In this document: positions 1 to 9,144 of the stretch, piece after piece
Layout: the number at the start of each line of letters is the position of its first letter
Position numbering within the stretch: the first letter of the stretch is position 1
Source: JBBQSU01 sp038234815
Lineage (GTDB): Bacteria; Planctomycetota; Phycisphaerae; Tepidisphaerales; Tepidisphaeraceae
Direction of reading: 5' to 3'
DNA length: 32,238 nt
Assembly (NCBI GenBank): GCA_038234815.1
Contig: JBBQSU010000021.1
Location: 1-32,238, forward strand
The notes under the pieces: generated by a model
Databases searched by the model: none
Told to the model about the DNA's origin: nothing
The model's input: only the letters and a program-made list of their open reading frames with translations
Position numbers and translations under genes: made by a program

Positions 1-1
1 G

Positions 2-649
2 GTCGGCGCGTCACGCCGGATGGAAATGTTCTTTGACAACGGCACACCGGCGGCTCAGTTGCTCGACGCCCCGCCACTCGTGCGCGACGGCCCAATTCAG
101 TTGATGTGGGCCGGCCGCTGCGAGGCTCGGAAGGGCCTACCCATAGCCATCGAGGCGCTGGCGCGCGCTACGCGCCGCGATGTCACCCTGGTCATCGCCG
201 GCGACGGCCCGGAGAAATCGTCCTGTGAAGCATTGTCACAGCAATTGGGCCTCACGGACCGCGTGCGCTTTCTCGGCAAACTGCCTTGGCAACAGATGTT
301 TGACCGGTTTGACCAGAGCGCGGCATTCCTATTCACCAGCCTGCGAGATTCGACCGGCTCGGTAGTCCTGGAGGCTATGGCCCGCGCTTTGCCGATCATC
401 ACGCTCGATCATCATGGAATTGGGTATCTCGTCACGGACGATTTTGGCCTGAAAGTGCCTGTGACAACTCCGCAAGAGACAATCGCGGCCTTCGCCAATG
501 CTATCGACCGGCTGGCCGATGATATGCAACTGCGCCAGCGGCTGTCGACTGGAGCACTCGAGGCCGCGAGGCAATACACGTGGGACCAGCGAGCCGTTCG
601 TATGACACAATGGTATGAGGAGGTGGTGCGTGACCACGTCAAGAATTAG
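2..649 (+). CDS. Glycosyltransferase family 4 (GT-B), C-terminal part; 5' end outside window
   Basis: This is the donor-binding half of a retaining GT-B glycosyltransferase, which would transfer a sugar from a nucleotide-sugar to a growing glycan at the cytoplasmic face of the inner membrane. The frame is open through the left edge, so the acceptor-binding N-terminal domain is missing. Counting from the ATG at 20, the visible GT4 marks are WAGRCEARKG (30-39), VIAGDGPE (58-65), RVRFLGKL (81-88) and DSTGSVVLEAMARALP (110-125). The last is the donor phosphate/sugar-binding region; the usual first Glu of the EX7E motif is replaced by DSTG, which occurs in some exopolysaccharide transferases. The C-terminus overlaps the next gene by about 20 bases, so the two are probably co-translated. 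The acceptor and sugar cannot be told from the sequence. Confidence 0.88.
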   Translation, partial: VGASRRMEMFFDNGTPAAQLLDAPPLVRDGPIQLMWAGRCEARKGLPIAIEALARATRRDVTLVIAGDGPEKSSCEALSQQLGLTDRVRFLGKLPWQQMFDRFDQSAAFLFTSLRDSTGSVVLEAMARALPIITLDHHGIGYLVTDDFGLKVPVTTPQETIAAFANAIDRLADDMQLRQRLSTGALEAARQYTWDQRAVRMTQWYEEVVRDHVKN

Positions 650-2033
650 CAGCGCGACAGGCGCGCATACGTCGCCATCCAGCCGCAGGACGACCCTGCC
701 GGCCACGGAATTCCCTGGCCTGTTCCCGCGCACCCGCGGCGATGCCAGTGTCCGGCTCTGGGTCATCTTCCTCATCGTCGGCTATCTCGTCTGGACACGA
801 TCTTTCGCCTATATCGGCATTCCCCAGGCCATGATCGTCGTGGGTGAAATCGGTCTGGCCAGCGTGATTGCCCTGCGACCGCGTTCACTTAACTTTTTCT
901 TCCTCAATCGGGACGCAAGTTTCCCGCTGCGAGAACTCCGCGGGGTTTGTGTGCTGTTTTTGCTGCTTGGTGCCTGGGCAGTGGCCTGGGGGGCCATCCG
1001 CGGCTACGACCTGAAGGACGTCGTCCGTCTAGCTGGGTATCACTACTACACGCTTTACCTTCCCATTGGCGTGTGGATGGGCGTGCAATATCCCGAATTG
1101 CTCGAACGCATTCTCAAGCGCACGGCGCTGCTTGGGGCCATCTACGGGGTTCTCTGGCTGGTGATTCTTAACCGCATCTTGCTACTCATTCCCGGCTCGT
1201 CCAATACCAAGATATTTGGCCAGCCCGGGCAAGGTGGAATCATCGTTCTGGCGATTCTGTCCTTCGGTTGGACCAGCCAGATGTGGCTGTTGTTGCTGGC
1301 CAATGCCTTCGTGTTTCTGGGTGTACAGATGCGTGCCGAATGGGTTGGCGGGCTGCTGGGGTTTGGTATCCTCTTCGTCCTGGGGAAAATTCAAAAACAG
1401 TTGTTAGGGATGGTGGTGGGTGGACTGTTGCTGTTTGCCCTGGCGTATACACTGGACCTGAAAATGGCCGGCCCCGACGGCCGCGACGGTGAAATCTCCG
1501 CCCGTGGGCTGGTAGCCCGGGTGCTGGCCGGCGTCGATCCCGATGCGGCCTCAAAAATGTCCGGGTCGGACTTTTCCACGTTCAAGGGCACCGTCGATTG
1601 GCGGACCTACTGGTGGCAGCAAATCTGGCACCGTATCAACCACAGCAAGTCCAATGCGGTCTTTTTCCTCGGCGAAGGTTTCGGTTACCCGATCGGCGAC
1701 CTTGGGGCCTACGGTACGGACGGCATTCGCACCCCGCACAACATCTTCTTCTTCTCGCTTTGTTACAACGGCTGGGTGGGCGCCGGTTCGTTCATCCTGC
1801 TTCAAATTACGGTGCTGTACACGATGTTTAAGGCTTATTTGCGCACCGGCCAGTGCTTTGGCATCCTCTTCTGCGTGATCTGTATCGCCATGGGCCTGTT
1901 CGGCAACTTCTTTGAAACGCCCTACGGCGCTATTCCATATTACCTGGTCGTCGGCCTGTGTGCCGCGAGATTGTTCGAGCGGCCATCAACACCGGGAGCG
2001 CGAATTGCAAGCCCGGTCGTTTCGGCCATTTGA
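630..2033 (+). CDS. O-antigen ligase/polymerase-like polytopic membrane protein
   Basis: A 467-residue protein with about ten hydrophobic segments, consistent with the O-antigen ligase/Wzy polymerase superfamily, which joins or polymerises lipid-linked glycans on the periplasmic side of the inner membrane. A long loop (near bases 1450-1700) lies before a C-terminal block containing RTPHNIFFFSLCYNGWVGAG, the HN...G pattern typical of ligase/polymerase family members. I chose the GTG at 630 because AGGAGG (618-623) sits six bases upstream; the ATG at 615 would place that site inside the coding region. The start overlaps the end of the upstream glycosyltransferase gene. Sequence alone cannot separate ligase from polymerase: members of this superfamily share little identity. 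Confidence 0.8.
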   Translation: MTTSRISSATGAHTSPSSRRTTLPATEFPGLFPRTRGDASVRLWVIFLIVGYLVWTRSFAYIGIPQAMIVVGEIGLASVIALRPRSLNFFFLNRDASFPLRELRGVCVLFLLLGAWAVAWGAIRGYDLKDVVRLAGYHYYTLYLPIGVWMGVQYPELLERILKRTALLGAIYGVLWLVILNRILLLIPGSSNTKIFGQPGQGGIIVLAILSFGWTSQMWLLLLANAFVFLGVQMRAEWVGGLLGFGILFVLGKIQKQLLGMVVGGLLLFALAYTLDLKMAGPDGRDGEISARGLVARVLAGVDPDAASKMSGSDFSTFKGTVDWRTYWWQQIWHRINHSKSNAVFFLGEGFGYPIGDLGAYGTDGIRTPHNIFFFSLCYNGWVGAGSFILLQITVLYTMFKAYLRTGQCFGILFCVICIAMGLFGNFFETPYGAIPYYLVVGLCAARLFERPSTPGARIASPVVSAI

Positions 2034-2041
2034 CTGTCCTG

Positions 2042-3799
2042 ATGTTGGCCATGTTGAATAAGTGGCACAAGTTCGATCTTCTCTGGCCCCGCTGGGTGCG
2101 ACTGGCTCTTGGTGGTGTGCTGCTGATGGGGATCGGTCCGGCTTCAGCCAGGCAAATTTGGGTGGATGCTTCCGATTCCCGCTCCGCGGACATCGGCTTT
2201 GGCAGCCGCGAGCACCCGCTGCGCACCATCGCCTACGCCGCTAGTATCGCCGACGCCGGTGATGTGGTGACCATTAAAGCCGGCGATTATCACGAACCGG
2301 AAATCGTCATCCCCCGCTCGGGCAAGCCCGGCAGTCCCATCACCTTCATGGCGGAGCAGCCCGGCACCGTCCGCCTCATTGGTGGAAACGACGTGACGGA
2401 TTACACCGACGACGAGAGCCTGATCCTGTGGGGCAAGCGACCGCGGCAACCGGAAAACAACGAGCTGTGGACCGGTGCGACGTACATCACCATAAGAGGA
2501 CTGACGCTGCTTAACGCCCGCGGGGTGGCTGTGGCTGCGGGGGACGGCTGGCGCGTCGAAGACTGCCTGATTCGCGCTGCCCGGTTTGATGGGCTTGTAG
2601 CCCGTGGGAATGACATCGCCATAGAGCGCACGGTGGTTGAAAATGTCGGCAATAACGGCATGACCGGCGGGTTCGGACGAAACATCCGCATTTCTAATTC
2701 CATTATCCGCCGGTGCAATCGCATGGGAAACCCGCCCGGCGGAACATCCGGGGCAAGCAAATTCCTGTGGACGCATGGTCTGCGGATCGACGGACTCATC
2801 AGCTACGACAACTTTGGTTCCGGTTTCTGGCTGGACTGGGAAAACTACGACTACGAAATCACCGGCTCGACCCTCTTCGGCAATCATGCCGGCGACGCTC
2901 TTGAAAAGGGAAAGCTGGTGAAGCAGCCCTGGGCCGGCGCGGGCTTCTGGTCGGAAGGCAATCCCGGCCCGGGTCGGATTACCGGAAATCTGATCTACAG
3001 CAATCGCGCGGCCGCCATCGGAATCCTCGAAAGTAAAGACGTGACGATCGAGGACAATGACTTGTACGACTGCGGAGTTGGCATCGAGCTGCGCGACATG
3101 CTGCGCGACGACGACGAAACGAAGCGCACGCATTTGATCGACAATGTGGTGATCCGCAGGAATCGCTTCAAGGCCTGGACGGGAGATGCGGCTATCGCCA
3201 CCAGCATTGGCCACTGGCAACGCGGGGGAAAACCGCGCGACTATGGCGTGATCGTCGAAGGAAATTACTTCGATCCCGGCGCGGTCCGTTCGATCGTGCA
3301 ATGGCTGTCCAGAAAGCCGGCGACTTTTTCGGCGGCGATCGACCTGCTGGGCAGCCGTGGCAACCAGATCCGCCCGATCATCCCGCCGGCGATTCGGGTA
3401 ACCACTCATGATACGCCTCTGGCCGAAGTCCGCCGGGCGCCGGGCGTGCGCTTCCGGCAGATCGCCAGCGATGAAGCCGAAAGCCTTTCCATCCGGCAGG
3501 CGATCACCGGTCATGCCATCGGGCAAGTGGTGCGCGTGCCGGCCTTCGGGCGAACGGCGTTCGTTCAGGAATCTCCGGTAGCCAGCAGTTGCCAGGTATA
3601 TGACTTGGCCACGCGGGCGCATTTGAAACTGCTGTTGCCATCCCAGGCAGCTCGGCAGGCGCTGCAGGATGCCGACGTCCGCACGCACGCTTCGCTACGC
3701 CCCGCGTGGTTGTCCGTACGCCTGACGTCAGTCGATCCCTACGCGCTTGAAGCAGAGTTGCTGGCCGCACTCGGCACGGAAGGGAAAGAAGGTGGTTGA
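2042..3799 (+). CDS. Exported right-handed parallel beta-helix protein
   Basis: About 585 residues. The N-terminus has a signal peptide: basic start, hydrophobic stretch LALGGVLLMGIG, then PASA before RQIWVD. It continues with a DUF1565/polysaccharide-lyase-like opening (HPLRTIAYAASIADAGDVVTIKAGDY) and many beta-helix rungs of the NNGM/ISNSIIRRC/VTIEDNDLYDCGVGIEL type up to roughly residue 430. The last 150 residues are not obviously beta-helical. Such folds bind or cleave acidic polysaccharides, and the position inside a glycan-synthesis block suggests a lyase, epimerase or binding role on the product. No catalytic residues can be assigned. The frame is open from 1958, but that would overlap the previous gene; ATG 2042 or 2051 fits the signal peptide best. 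No clear ribosome binding site was seen. Confidence 0.82.
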   Translation: MLAMLNKWHKFDLLWPRWVRLALGGVLLMGIGPASARQIWVDASDSRSADIGFGSREHPLRTIAYAASIADAGDVVTIKAGDYHEPEIVIPRSGKPGSPITFMAEQPGTVRLIGGNDVTDYTDDESLILWGKRPRQPENNELWTGATYITIRGLTLLNARGVAVAAGDGWRVEDCLIRAARFDGLVARGNDIAIERTVVENVGNNGMTGGFGRNIRISNSIIRRCNRMGNPPGGTSGASKFLWTHGLRIDGLISYDNFGSGFWLDWENYDYEITGSTLFGNHAGDALEKGKLVKQPWAGAGFWSEGNPGPGRITGNLIYSNRAAAIGILESKDVTIEDNDLYDCGVGIELRDMLRDDDETKRTHLIDNVVIRRNRFKAWTGDAAIATSIGHWQRGGKPRDYGVIVEGNYFDPGAVRSIVQWLSRKPATFSAAIDLLGSRGNQIRPIIPPAIRVTTHDTPLAEVRRAPGVRFRQIASDEAESLSIRQAITGHAIGQVVRVPAFGRTAFVQESPVASSCQVYDLATRAHLKLLLPSQAARQALQDADVRTHASLRPAWLSVRLTSVDPYALEAELLAALGTEGKEGG

Positions 3800-3800
3800 G

Positions 3801-3932
3801 ATGACGAAAAGGGCAGAAAATCAAGCGATTACCGGCCTTTTGGAAGGCAAAGTCGGCAATGTCCGTTTGGTGCGAACCAGGTCAAAAAAGGTGAATTTGT
3901 CGGTGAATAGCATCCTAAATCCTATAAAGTAG
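3801..3932 (+). CDS. Possible small basic protein, 43 residues, unknown
   Basis: A short frame starts one base after the stop of the beta-helix gene. AAGAAGG (about 3786-3792) lies eight bases before the ATG, a reasonable ribosome binding site. The product is Lys/Arg-rich (MTKRAENQ...NPIK) with no membrane segment and no recognised domain. Translational coupling to the upstream gene is possible. The lack of homology I can name and the small size mean it could be chance. Confidence 0.3.
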   Translation: MTKRAENQAITGLLEGKVGNVRLVRTRSKKVNLSVNSILNPIK

Positions 3933-3972
3933 ACAATCGACAAGGACGATCTAAGACATACTGAAGAAACCT

Positions 3973-4950
3973 ATGAGTGCTCCGCGTGTTAGCATTGGTC
4001 TGCCGGTTTTCAATGGCGAGAAATATCTCGAACTGGCCATCCGGTCTGTGCTGGGGCAAACCTATACCGACTTCGAGTTGATTCTTTCCGACAACGCTTC
4101 GACCGATCGGACCGAGGAGATTTGTCGAAAGTATGCCGCGATCGATTCGCGCGTTCGCTATCACCGCAATTCAACCAATATCGGTGCCAATAACAATTTC
4201 AATCACGCATTGAGCATGGCTACGGGGGAATTTTTTAAATGGGCCGCCTACGACGACCTCTGCCGGCCGAAGTACCTCGAACGCTGCGTTGCGGCCCTTG
4301 ATGCCGATCCGAGAATTCTGCTCTGTCACACGCGAACCGCCATCATCGACGAAAGCGGGTGTTTCATCGACAACCGGCCCGAAGTATTGCGCGAGCATGG
4401 GCTGTCGGCAGACGAGTTGGCCGACCCGCCTCGTGGGCTGGACAAGGATTGCCCGGCCTGCCGGTTCCGGGAGATCATCCTGCATTCAAAATGGTGCTTT
4501 GAGATTTTCGGACTGATGCGTACCAGCGCCCTGCCTACGCGCTCGCCACTAGACGATTATTACGGCACCGACAAGGTGTTCATCGCCATGCTGGCGCTTA
4601 AGGGCAGGTTTTGGGAGGTGGACGAGGAACTGTTCCTGCGCAGGTATCACGCGGCGCAATCAAGCGAAATTCCCACACGAGCGGGGCGCGCGGCGTGGAG
4701 CGGCGTCACCACCCCGGGCCGGCACGATATCATGCAGTGGAAATGCTTAAGCGGCTACCACCACGCTATGCGCCACGCCCAGCTCAGGCCAACCCAACGA
4801 TTGATGTGCTACGGCGCCCTCGCCCAGTACATCCTGCAATTTCACAAATGGCCGCGCGTGATAGGCCTGTCCAAGCGCCGACACTTCCGTTTCCCCCGGC
4901 GGCCGATGGCACGGACCGTCGATGAGCACGAGACCGTCGTACTAAAGTAA
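3973..4950 (+). CDS. Glycosyltransferase family 2 (GT-A)
   Basis: A 325-residue inverting GT-A glycosyltransferase, expected to act at the cytoplasmic membrane face with a nucleotide-sugar and a divalent metal. The opening VSIGLPVFNGEKYL (6-19), SVLGQTYTDFELILSDNAST (25-44) and the metal/donor motif YDDLC (93-97) are classical for GT2. A later FLRRYH...QSSE segment (bases 4630-4670) matches the C-terminal part of polysaccharide GT2 enzymes. No transmembrane helices are evident, so it is not a processive synthase. It closes the plus-strand glycan block and is convergent with the sugar kinase-pyrophosphorylase operon, 19 bases away. Upstream of the ATG only a weak GAAGAA is present as ribosome binding site. 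Confidence 0.88.
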   Translation: MSAPRVSIGLPVFNGEKYLELAIRSVLGQTYTDFELILSDNASTDRTEEICRKYAAIDSRVRYHRNSTNIGANNNFNHALSMATGEFFKWAAYDDLCRPKYLERCVAALDADPRILLCHTRTAIIDESGCFIDNRPEVLREHGLSADELADPPRGLDKDCPACRFREIILHSKWCFEIFGLMRTSALPTRSPLDDYYGTDKVFIAMLALKGRFWEVDEELFLRRYHAAQSSEIPTRAGRAAWSGVTTPGRHDIMQWKCLSGYHHAMRHAQLRPTQRLMCYGALAQYILQFHKWPRVIGLSKRRHFRFPRRPMARTVDEHETVVLK

Positions 4951-4969
4951 GCAATTCCCAACCGCGTTC

Positions 4970-7900
4970 TTAATCCCACTGACAGATGCCTTCAATGCAG
5001 GCGGCGCCGCCTTCGCGGTACCAGCCGTCGAGTTGTGCCTGATCTTTAAGCTGTTGTCCACGCGCGCGATCGACGACGAAGAAGGCGCTGGCCACATTCG
5101 ATAGCCCTGACATGTCGCTCCAGAGCTTCTCGAACTGTGCAACGGGGAAAACGTCTTCCTGCCCGTGCCCCCATCGCTTCTTCACGTCCTTCAACGTGAC
5201 ATAAGTCGGCATCCGATGCGCCAGACCGCGAACGGCCGAGGCCACTTTTGCTTCGTCGCCCAGGTCGGCGCGCGCCAAACCGAATGCCGCAAGCAACTGA
5301 TCGATATCGATCCACGTTGTCATCGAGTTATAATACGAGAGCACAAATTCATCCTGTTCCCGCGGCATGGCCAGCCCTTCGAGCAGGCGAGGCCGGCCAT
5401 TCACTCGGGCTAGTCCACCTCCGCGGTCTTCCAAGCGCCGGCCGATTACCTCGAAGCTGAGACACGAGCCGCCGGTGATGTGCGCGCCCAGGACGCGCGC
5501 GTCCAAATCAGCCCCAAGCGTGTCGATATTATGAAGCATGAGATGCTTGAGGTTTGGCCGAGCCTGCAACATTTCCCGCAGCACACCATTGCGCAGCAGG
5601 TTGGGAATTTCATACCAGTGGCCCACCGGATGCATGCATTGTGCCGGCAAATTGTCGGTGTAGTCCGAACCCTCCCCCGCGGACCTGGCCCAATTAATCA
5701 GCGCCGCGTGCAAACTGTCACGCACCTTCTGCTTCTGTTCGTCCAGCATCTGATGCGACACCTCTTCCCAGGCAAAGCGCAGGTCTCTTTCCATCGGAAT
5801 CAACCGCAGCCCCACTGCTCGGCCGGGAGAAAGCAGCACCGGGCCGGGATATTTGTAATTTTTCTGCGCCTGCAAAAACCCGGCAATCGCTTCATGCGTC
5901 AGCCAACTGGTGGTAATCACATGCGGCGGCATCACACCAAAGCGGCTGCCGGCCCGGCGGCTCTTGGCAAGATGCGTCTCAATGAAAGTCCGGTGTTTTC
6001 CGTTGAGTTTACAAAAGGGATAAAGCGCTTTAACCACGCCGGCCCCTTGCGTCCAACGAGAGCCTACACCAGCAGCCAGCGACACCACTGCGACCTGGCC
6101 GGCCGAAAGGGCCTCGGTACCGATTCGTTCAAAGTCGGCATGCTTGTTGTCGCGCAGGTCGATCAGGTCCGCCGGCAAAACGTCTTCGATGGTCGTGCTG
6201 GCTGGCAAGCGGTTTTGTGCCAGGCCGATCCGCCCGGCCTTCAAGTCGGCGCGAATCTGTTCGTGCGCTTCGCGGTCAAATCTGAGTTCCTGAAGAATCT
6301 GTCCCAGATCATGCTGGCCGGTGGCGGCGCGGGCACTTTGGGGTATGAGCCGGTGGAATACGCTGTCAACCGTCTTACTCATTTCGGGGTCGGACTGGCA
6401 GGCCTGCCCGAGGTGCTCTAACTCCGTGCGCAGCGCGGGGGATAAAGACCGAACGTCGCGACGAATCCATGCGGGCACCATAAGGGCATAGTAATGAGCC
6501 GGCAACATGGCATCGCCACCAATGCGTTTCTCGGCCCAGGTGCCGCGCTCGTTGATGGCAAAATCATAGACCACCGGCTCCATCGCAAATGGCAGCGCGT
6601 TCCGCAGTTCCTTCTTCAGTCCACTCATGATCGACTGCAAAAGCCCCTGGGCCTCGGCCTTGCGCTGTGGCGCGACGATGAAGCCCATCCCCCCGCCGGA
6701 CATGCCGCCAAGCATCCAGAAGCCCCAGAAGTCCTCGCCAAGGACCTCGCGCGTGCGGGCGATGATCTGCTCGGTGTAATAGGTACTGGCCCAGGGGATG
6801 ATGGCCTGGATCGGCCCGAAAAAATTATCCGTAGTGGCTCGAGCAAGGTCCTGAATATTCCCGGTTTTTAGGTCGGTCAGGATGCGGTCCAGCACGCCGA
6901 GGGCCTGCTGCCGCGCCGTCCATTCCTTTGCCGACCGCAGCAGGTATTTTTCGGAGACCATTTCGAGGATAGGCCCGACGTTCTGGGCCATTCCGCCGTG
7001 TACGAGCACCAGCGAGTCCTGCAAGGCTTTTCGAGTTGCGTCCGAAGCATCCGCGCGGTCCAGAATCTTGTGATTGGGAAGCAGCCGGCCGCGCGAGGTG
7101 AGTAGTTCCGGGTCGCCGGCTTGGGCGGGTGCGCCGGTGATGAGCTTGATGCCCGGCCACACCCCGCCGGAATCCTGCCACCCTCCGCCGGAACCGCCGA
7201 TCCACTCGCCCAAGATTGCCCGCGCCGCGACGATCCGCCGATCCGCCTCGGTCATCGTGCCGACAGTATTGGTCGTCTGGCCGGTGGCGCGCATGCAGAC
7301 CGAAATCAGCCCCGCCAACAGATTGGTCGAGACCGCCAGCCGAGAACCCTTGGGGATGTCGTTAATTTTCGAGACGATCTCGATGCCGAGACCGGCGCGC
7401 CCGGTCAGTTTCGCAAGAAGGTCTTCAAGACTCTGTTCAGAACCTTCCAGCCCCGGCGGCACCAGCCCCGATGCAATCACCGCCGCCTTAAGCAGGCCGA
7501 GATAATCCCGGGCAAAATCGAATATTTCGCCGAGCGAGCGAATCTCGGCGGAACTGCCCAGATCGACGCTGACCAGTCGCAGGATCGGTTCGTCGATGAT
7601 CCTGAAGTAGGCTTCGACCGGCGGCTGGGCTACCGGATCGCGGCCATGAACGGCCAGGTCAATCGACACGTTCAGCACTCGTGCGCCTTCCGGGTAATCC
7701 ATGCCCAGGAAGAAAATGTCAGACCAGCCTGAGTGGGTCAGGTCCATGCGAACGGGGGTTTTTTCGACGAGGAGCGGGAACAACCCAGTGACAGGATCCT
7801 TCTGCCGCATCTCCGGCCGAACCCGCAGCGGCTGATCGACCGGGTGAGTGATGCGGAACATCCACTGGTTGCCCTTAACCGAGCGAACCGACCTGCGGAC

Positions 7901-8296
7901 CTGATTGGCCAAGGTCTGAAAAGCCAAGTCCTTATAGGTCGCGGCCAAAGCCGATGAAAGCTGATCGCTGGGACCATCGGCAGCCAGCGAAGCGAGGAAT
8001 GTTTCGATCGCTTCTTCGAACCGCCGGCTCAGCAGTTGCTGGTAGCCCGAGAAGGAAATCGAACCAGCCACGCCACTGGCCAGGCGGACCGGAAGGATGA
8101 AACGATGAATGGCATAAAGAAAGAAGAGCGCGCGGACGCGCTGGTATAAATTCGCGCAGGTTCTTCGGAAGGCATCGAGTTGCCTGCAATGGCCGAGCAA
8201 GTCGTCCAGCGAAGCATCGGCCAGAAGCGTTTCCAGCGATTGGTTACGAACCTCGGGCAGGTCCGACGTGATGACATCAATCAGATTCGGGTTCAT
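4970..8296 (-). CDS. GHMP-family sugar kinase fused to UDPGP-type sugar-1-phosphate nucleotidyltransferase
   Basis: An 1108-residue two-domain protein that appears to phosphorylate a free sugar at C1 and then couple the sugar-1-phosphate to a nucleotide. The kinase part resembles fucokinase/HddA-like GHMP kinases: PVRMDLTHSGWSD (181-193) with VLNVSIDLAV (207-216), the phosphate-binding stretch IPKGSRLAVSTNLLAGL (314-330), GGGWQDSGG (370-378) and the third GHMP motif LGGMSGGGMGF (529-539). From about 735 the UDPGP fold begins: VVSLAAGVGSRW (737-748), VVKALYP (754-760, candidate uridine-phosphate Lys), and HNIDTLGADLD (922-932), equivalent to the UTP-sugar HNGD region. Roughly 170 N-terminal helical residues are unassigned. 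The ATG overlaps the stop of the upstream gene by four bases (ATGA). Kinase-first order is opposite to Bacteroides Fkp. The sugar is unknown; fucose, heptose, arabinose or a uronic acid are all possible. Confidence 0.82.
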   Translation of the reverse strand: MNPNLIDVITSDLPEVRNQSLETLLADASLDDLLGHCRQLDAFRRTCANLYQRVRALFFLYAIHRFILPVRLASGVAGSISFSGYQQLLSRRFEEAIETFLASLAADGPSDQLSSALAATYKDLAFQTLANQVRRSVRSVKGNQWMFRITHPVDQPLRVRPEMRQKDPVTGLFPLLVEKTPVRMDLTHSGWSDIFFLGMDYPEGARVLNVSIDLAVHGRDPVAQPPVEAYFRIIDEPILRLVSVDLGSSAEIRSLGEIFDFARDYLGLLKAAVIASGLVPPGLEGSEQSLEDLLAKLTGRAGLGIEIVSKINDIPKGSRLAVSTNLLAGLISVCMRATGQTTNTVGTMTEADRRIVAARAILGEWIGGSGGGWQDSGGVWPGIKLITGAPAQAGDPELLTSRGRLLPNHKILDRADASDATRKALQDSLVLVHGGMAQNVGPILEMVSEKYLLRSAKEWTARQQALGVLDRILTDLKTGNIQDLARATTDNFFGPIQAIIPWASTYYTEQIIARTREVLGEDFWGFWMLGGMSGGGMGFIVAPQRKAEAQGLLQSIMSGLKKELRNALPFAMEPVVYDFAINERGTWAEKRIGGDAMLPAHYYALMVPAWIRRDVRSLSPALRTELEHLGQACQSDPEMSKTVDSVFHRLIPQSARAATGQHDLGQILQELRFDREAHEQIRADLKAGRIGLAQNRLPASTTIEDVLPADLIDLRDNKHADFERIGTEALSAGQVAVVSLAAGVGSRWTQGAGVVKALYPFCKLNGKHRTFIETHLAKSRRAGSRFGVMPPHVITTSWLTHEAIAGFLQAQKNYKYPGPVLLSPGRAVGLRLIPMERDLRFAWEEVSHQMLDEQKQKVRDSLHAALINWARSAGEGSDYTDNLPAQCMHPVGHWYEIPNLLRNGVLREMLQARPNLKHLMLHNIDTLGADLDARVLGAHITGGSCLSFEVIGRRLEDRGGGLARVNGRPRLLEGLAMPREQDEFVLSYYNSMTTWIDIDQLLAAFGLARADLGDEAKVASAVRGLAHRMPTYVTLKDVKKRWGHGQEDVFPVAQFEKLWSDMSGLSNVASAFFVVDRARGQQLKDQAQLDGWYREGGAACIEGICQWD

Positions 8297-9144
8297 CGTG
8301 ACACCTTCTGTGATGCCAACAATTCAACCAGTTGGGCCAAGACATCCTCGCGGTCCTTGCCGGCCATAGCCAGCGCCAGTTGGGCGGTCAGTATGCCGTA
8401 CTTAGCGCCCACGTTATATCTTGAGCCGGCAATCTCGATGGCCAGGTATCGTTCTCTTCGAGACAATTCGGCCAGGGCCGACGAAAGCGTGAGATTTTCG
8501 CCGGGTTTGAGGTCCGCCAGCTGGCTGCGAAGCAGGTCCAGAACCGTAGGCGTAAGAACGTGCATCCCGAAGAAGCAGAGATAATGCCCGGCGCGCAGGC
8601 CGGGCACGATGAGTTGTTGTTCGGCCTGCGTGGGTGTGGGCTTCTCCAGCACGCTTTCGACCTCATACAATCTGGATTGCTGCGGGACTCGCCGGCCGCC
8701 GATCGCGCCGAAATAAGGGAGCATGGTTTCGCGCGTAGGCTGGACCGCCGACACGGTACAACCATTGGCCTCGGCCACCGCAACCAGTTCCTGTGCGCAT
8801 CGCGTGGCCGATCCGCTGACATACAGGTGATCCGACACCAAGTGTACGAATGGTGCGTTCCCGACAAAACTTGCGGCACGAAGCAGCGCATCGCCATACC
8901 CACGAGGGTTATCCTGCTCGACAAACGACAATCGTGCGGCGTGTTGCCCCGCGGCATCCTTGTAGGGCTTCTGGTCGCCGGGGCAGATGACCACGGCGAT
9001 CTGCTCCACGCCGGCGCTGAGTACCTCATCGACGATAATCTCCAGCGCCGATTTTTCGATGCCGTCGCGGTCCACAAGGCGTTGCAGCGGAAGGATGCGC
9101 TGCGTCTTCCCCGCTGCCGTAATAACGGCTTTACTGATTTTCAT
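8293..9144 (-). CDS. GalU-like nucleotidyltransferase with altered signature motif
   Basis: A 283-residue protein with the layout of UTP-glucose-1-phosphate uridylyltransferase (GalU) or glucose-1-phosphate thymidylyltransferase. Recognisable parts are ITAAGKTQRILP (8-19), NPRGYGDALL (79-88), LVSDHLYV (102-109, metal Asp), VLEKPTP (165-171), GENLTLSSAL (215-224) and RYNVGAKYG (242-250). The normal AAGLGTRFLP...PKEMLP signature is degenerate: GLGT is replaced by GKTQ and the signature Lys position is occupied by DRDG-type residues, so catalysis or specificity may differ. ATG 9144 is preferred; upstream in-frame codons give an unlikely extension. It is the first gene of an overlapping operon with the kinase-pyrophosphorylase fusion, suggesting a partner, regulator or second activation step in the same sugar pathway. 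Confidence 0.75.
   Translation of the reverse strand: MKISKAVITAAGKTQRILPLQRLVDRDGIEKSALEIIVDEVLSAGVEQIAVVICPGDQKPYKDAAGQHAARLSFVEQDNPRGYGDALLRAASFVGNAPFVHLVSDHLYVSGSATRCAQELVAVAEANGCTVSAVQPTRETMLPYFGAIGGRRVPQQSRLYEVESVLEKPTPTQAEQQLIVPGLRAGHYLCFFGMHVLTPTVLDLLRSQLADLKPGENLTLSSALAELSRRERYLAIEIAGSRYNVGAKYGILTAQLALAMAGKDREDVLAQLVELLASQKVSR

Noticed and set aside
2144..3688. 514-codon minus-strand frame across the beta-helix gene
   Set aside because: It is antisense to a gene with a signal peptide and domain-like repeats, and has no recognisable domain of its own; a high-GC shadow.
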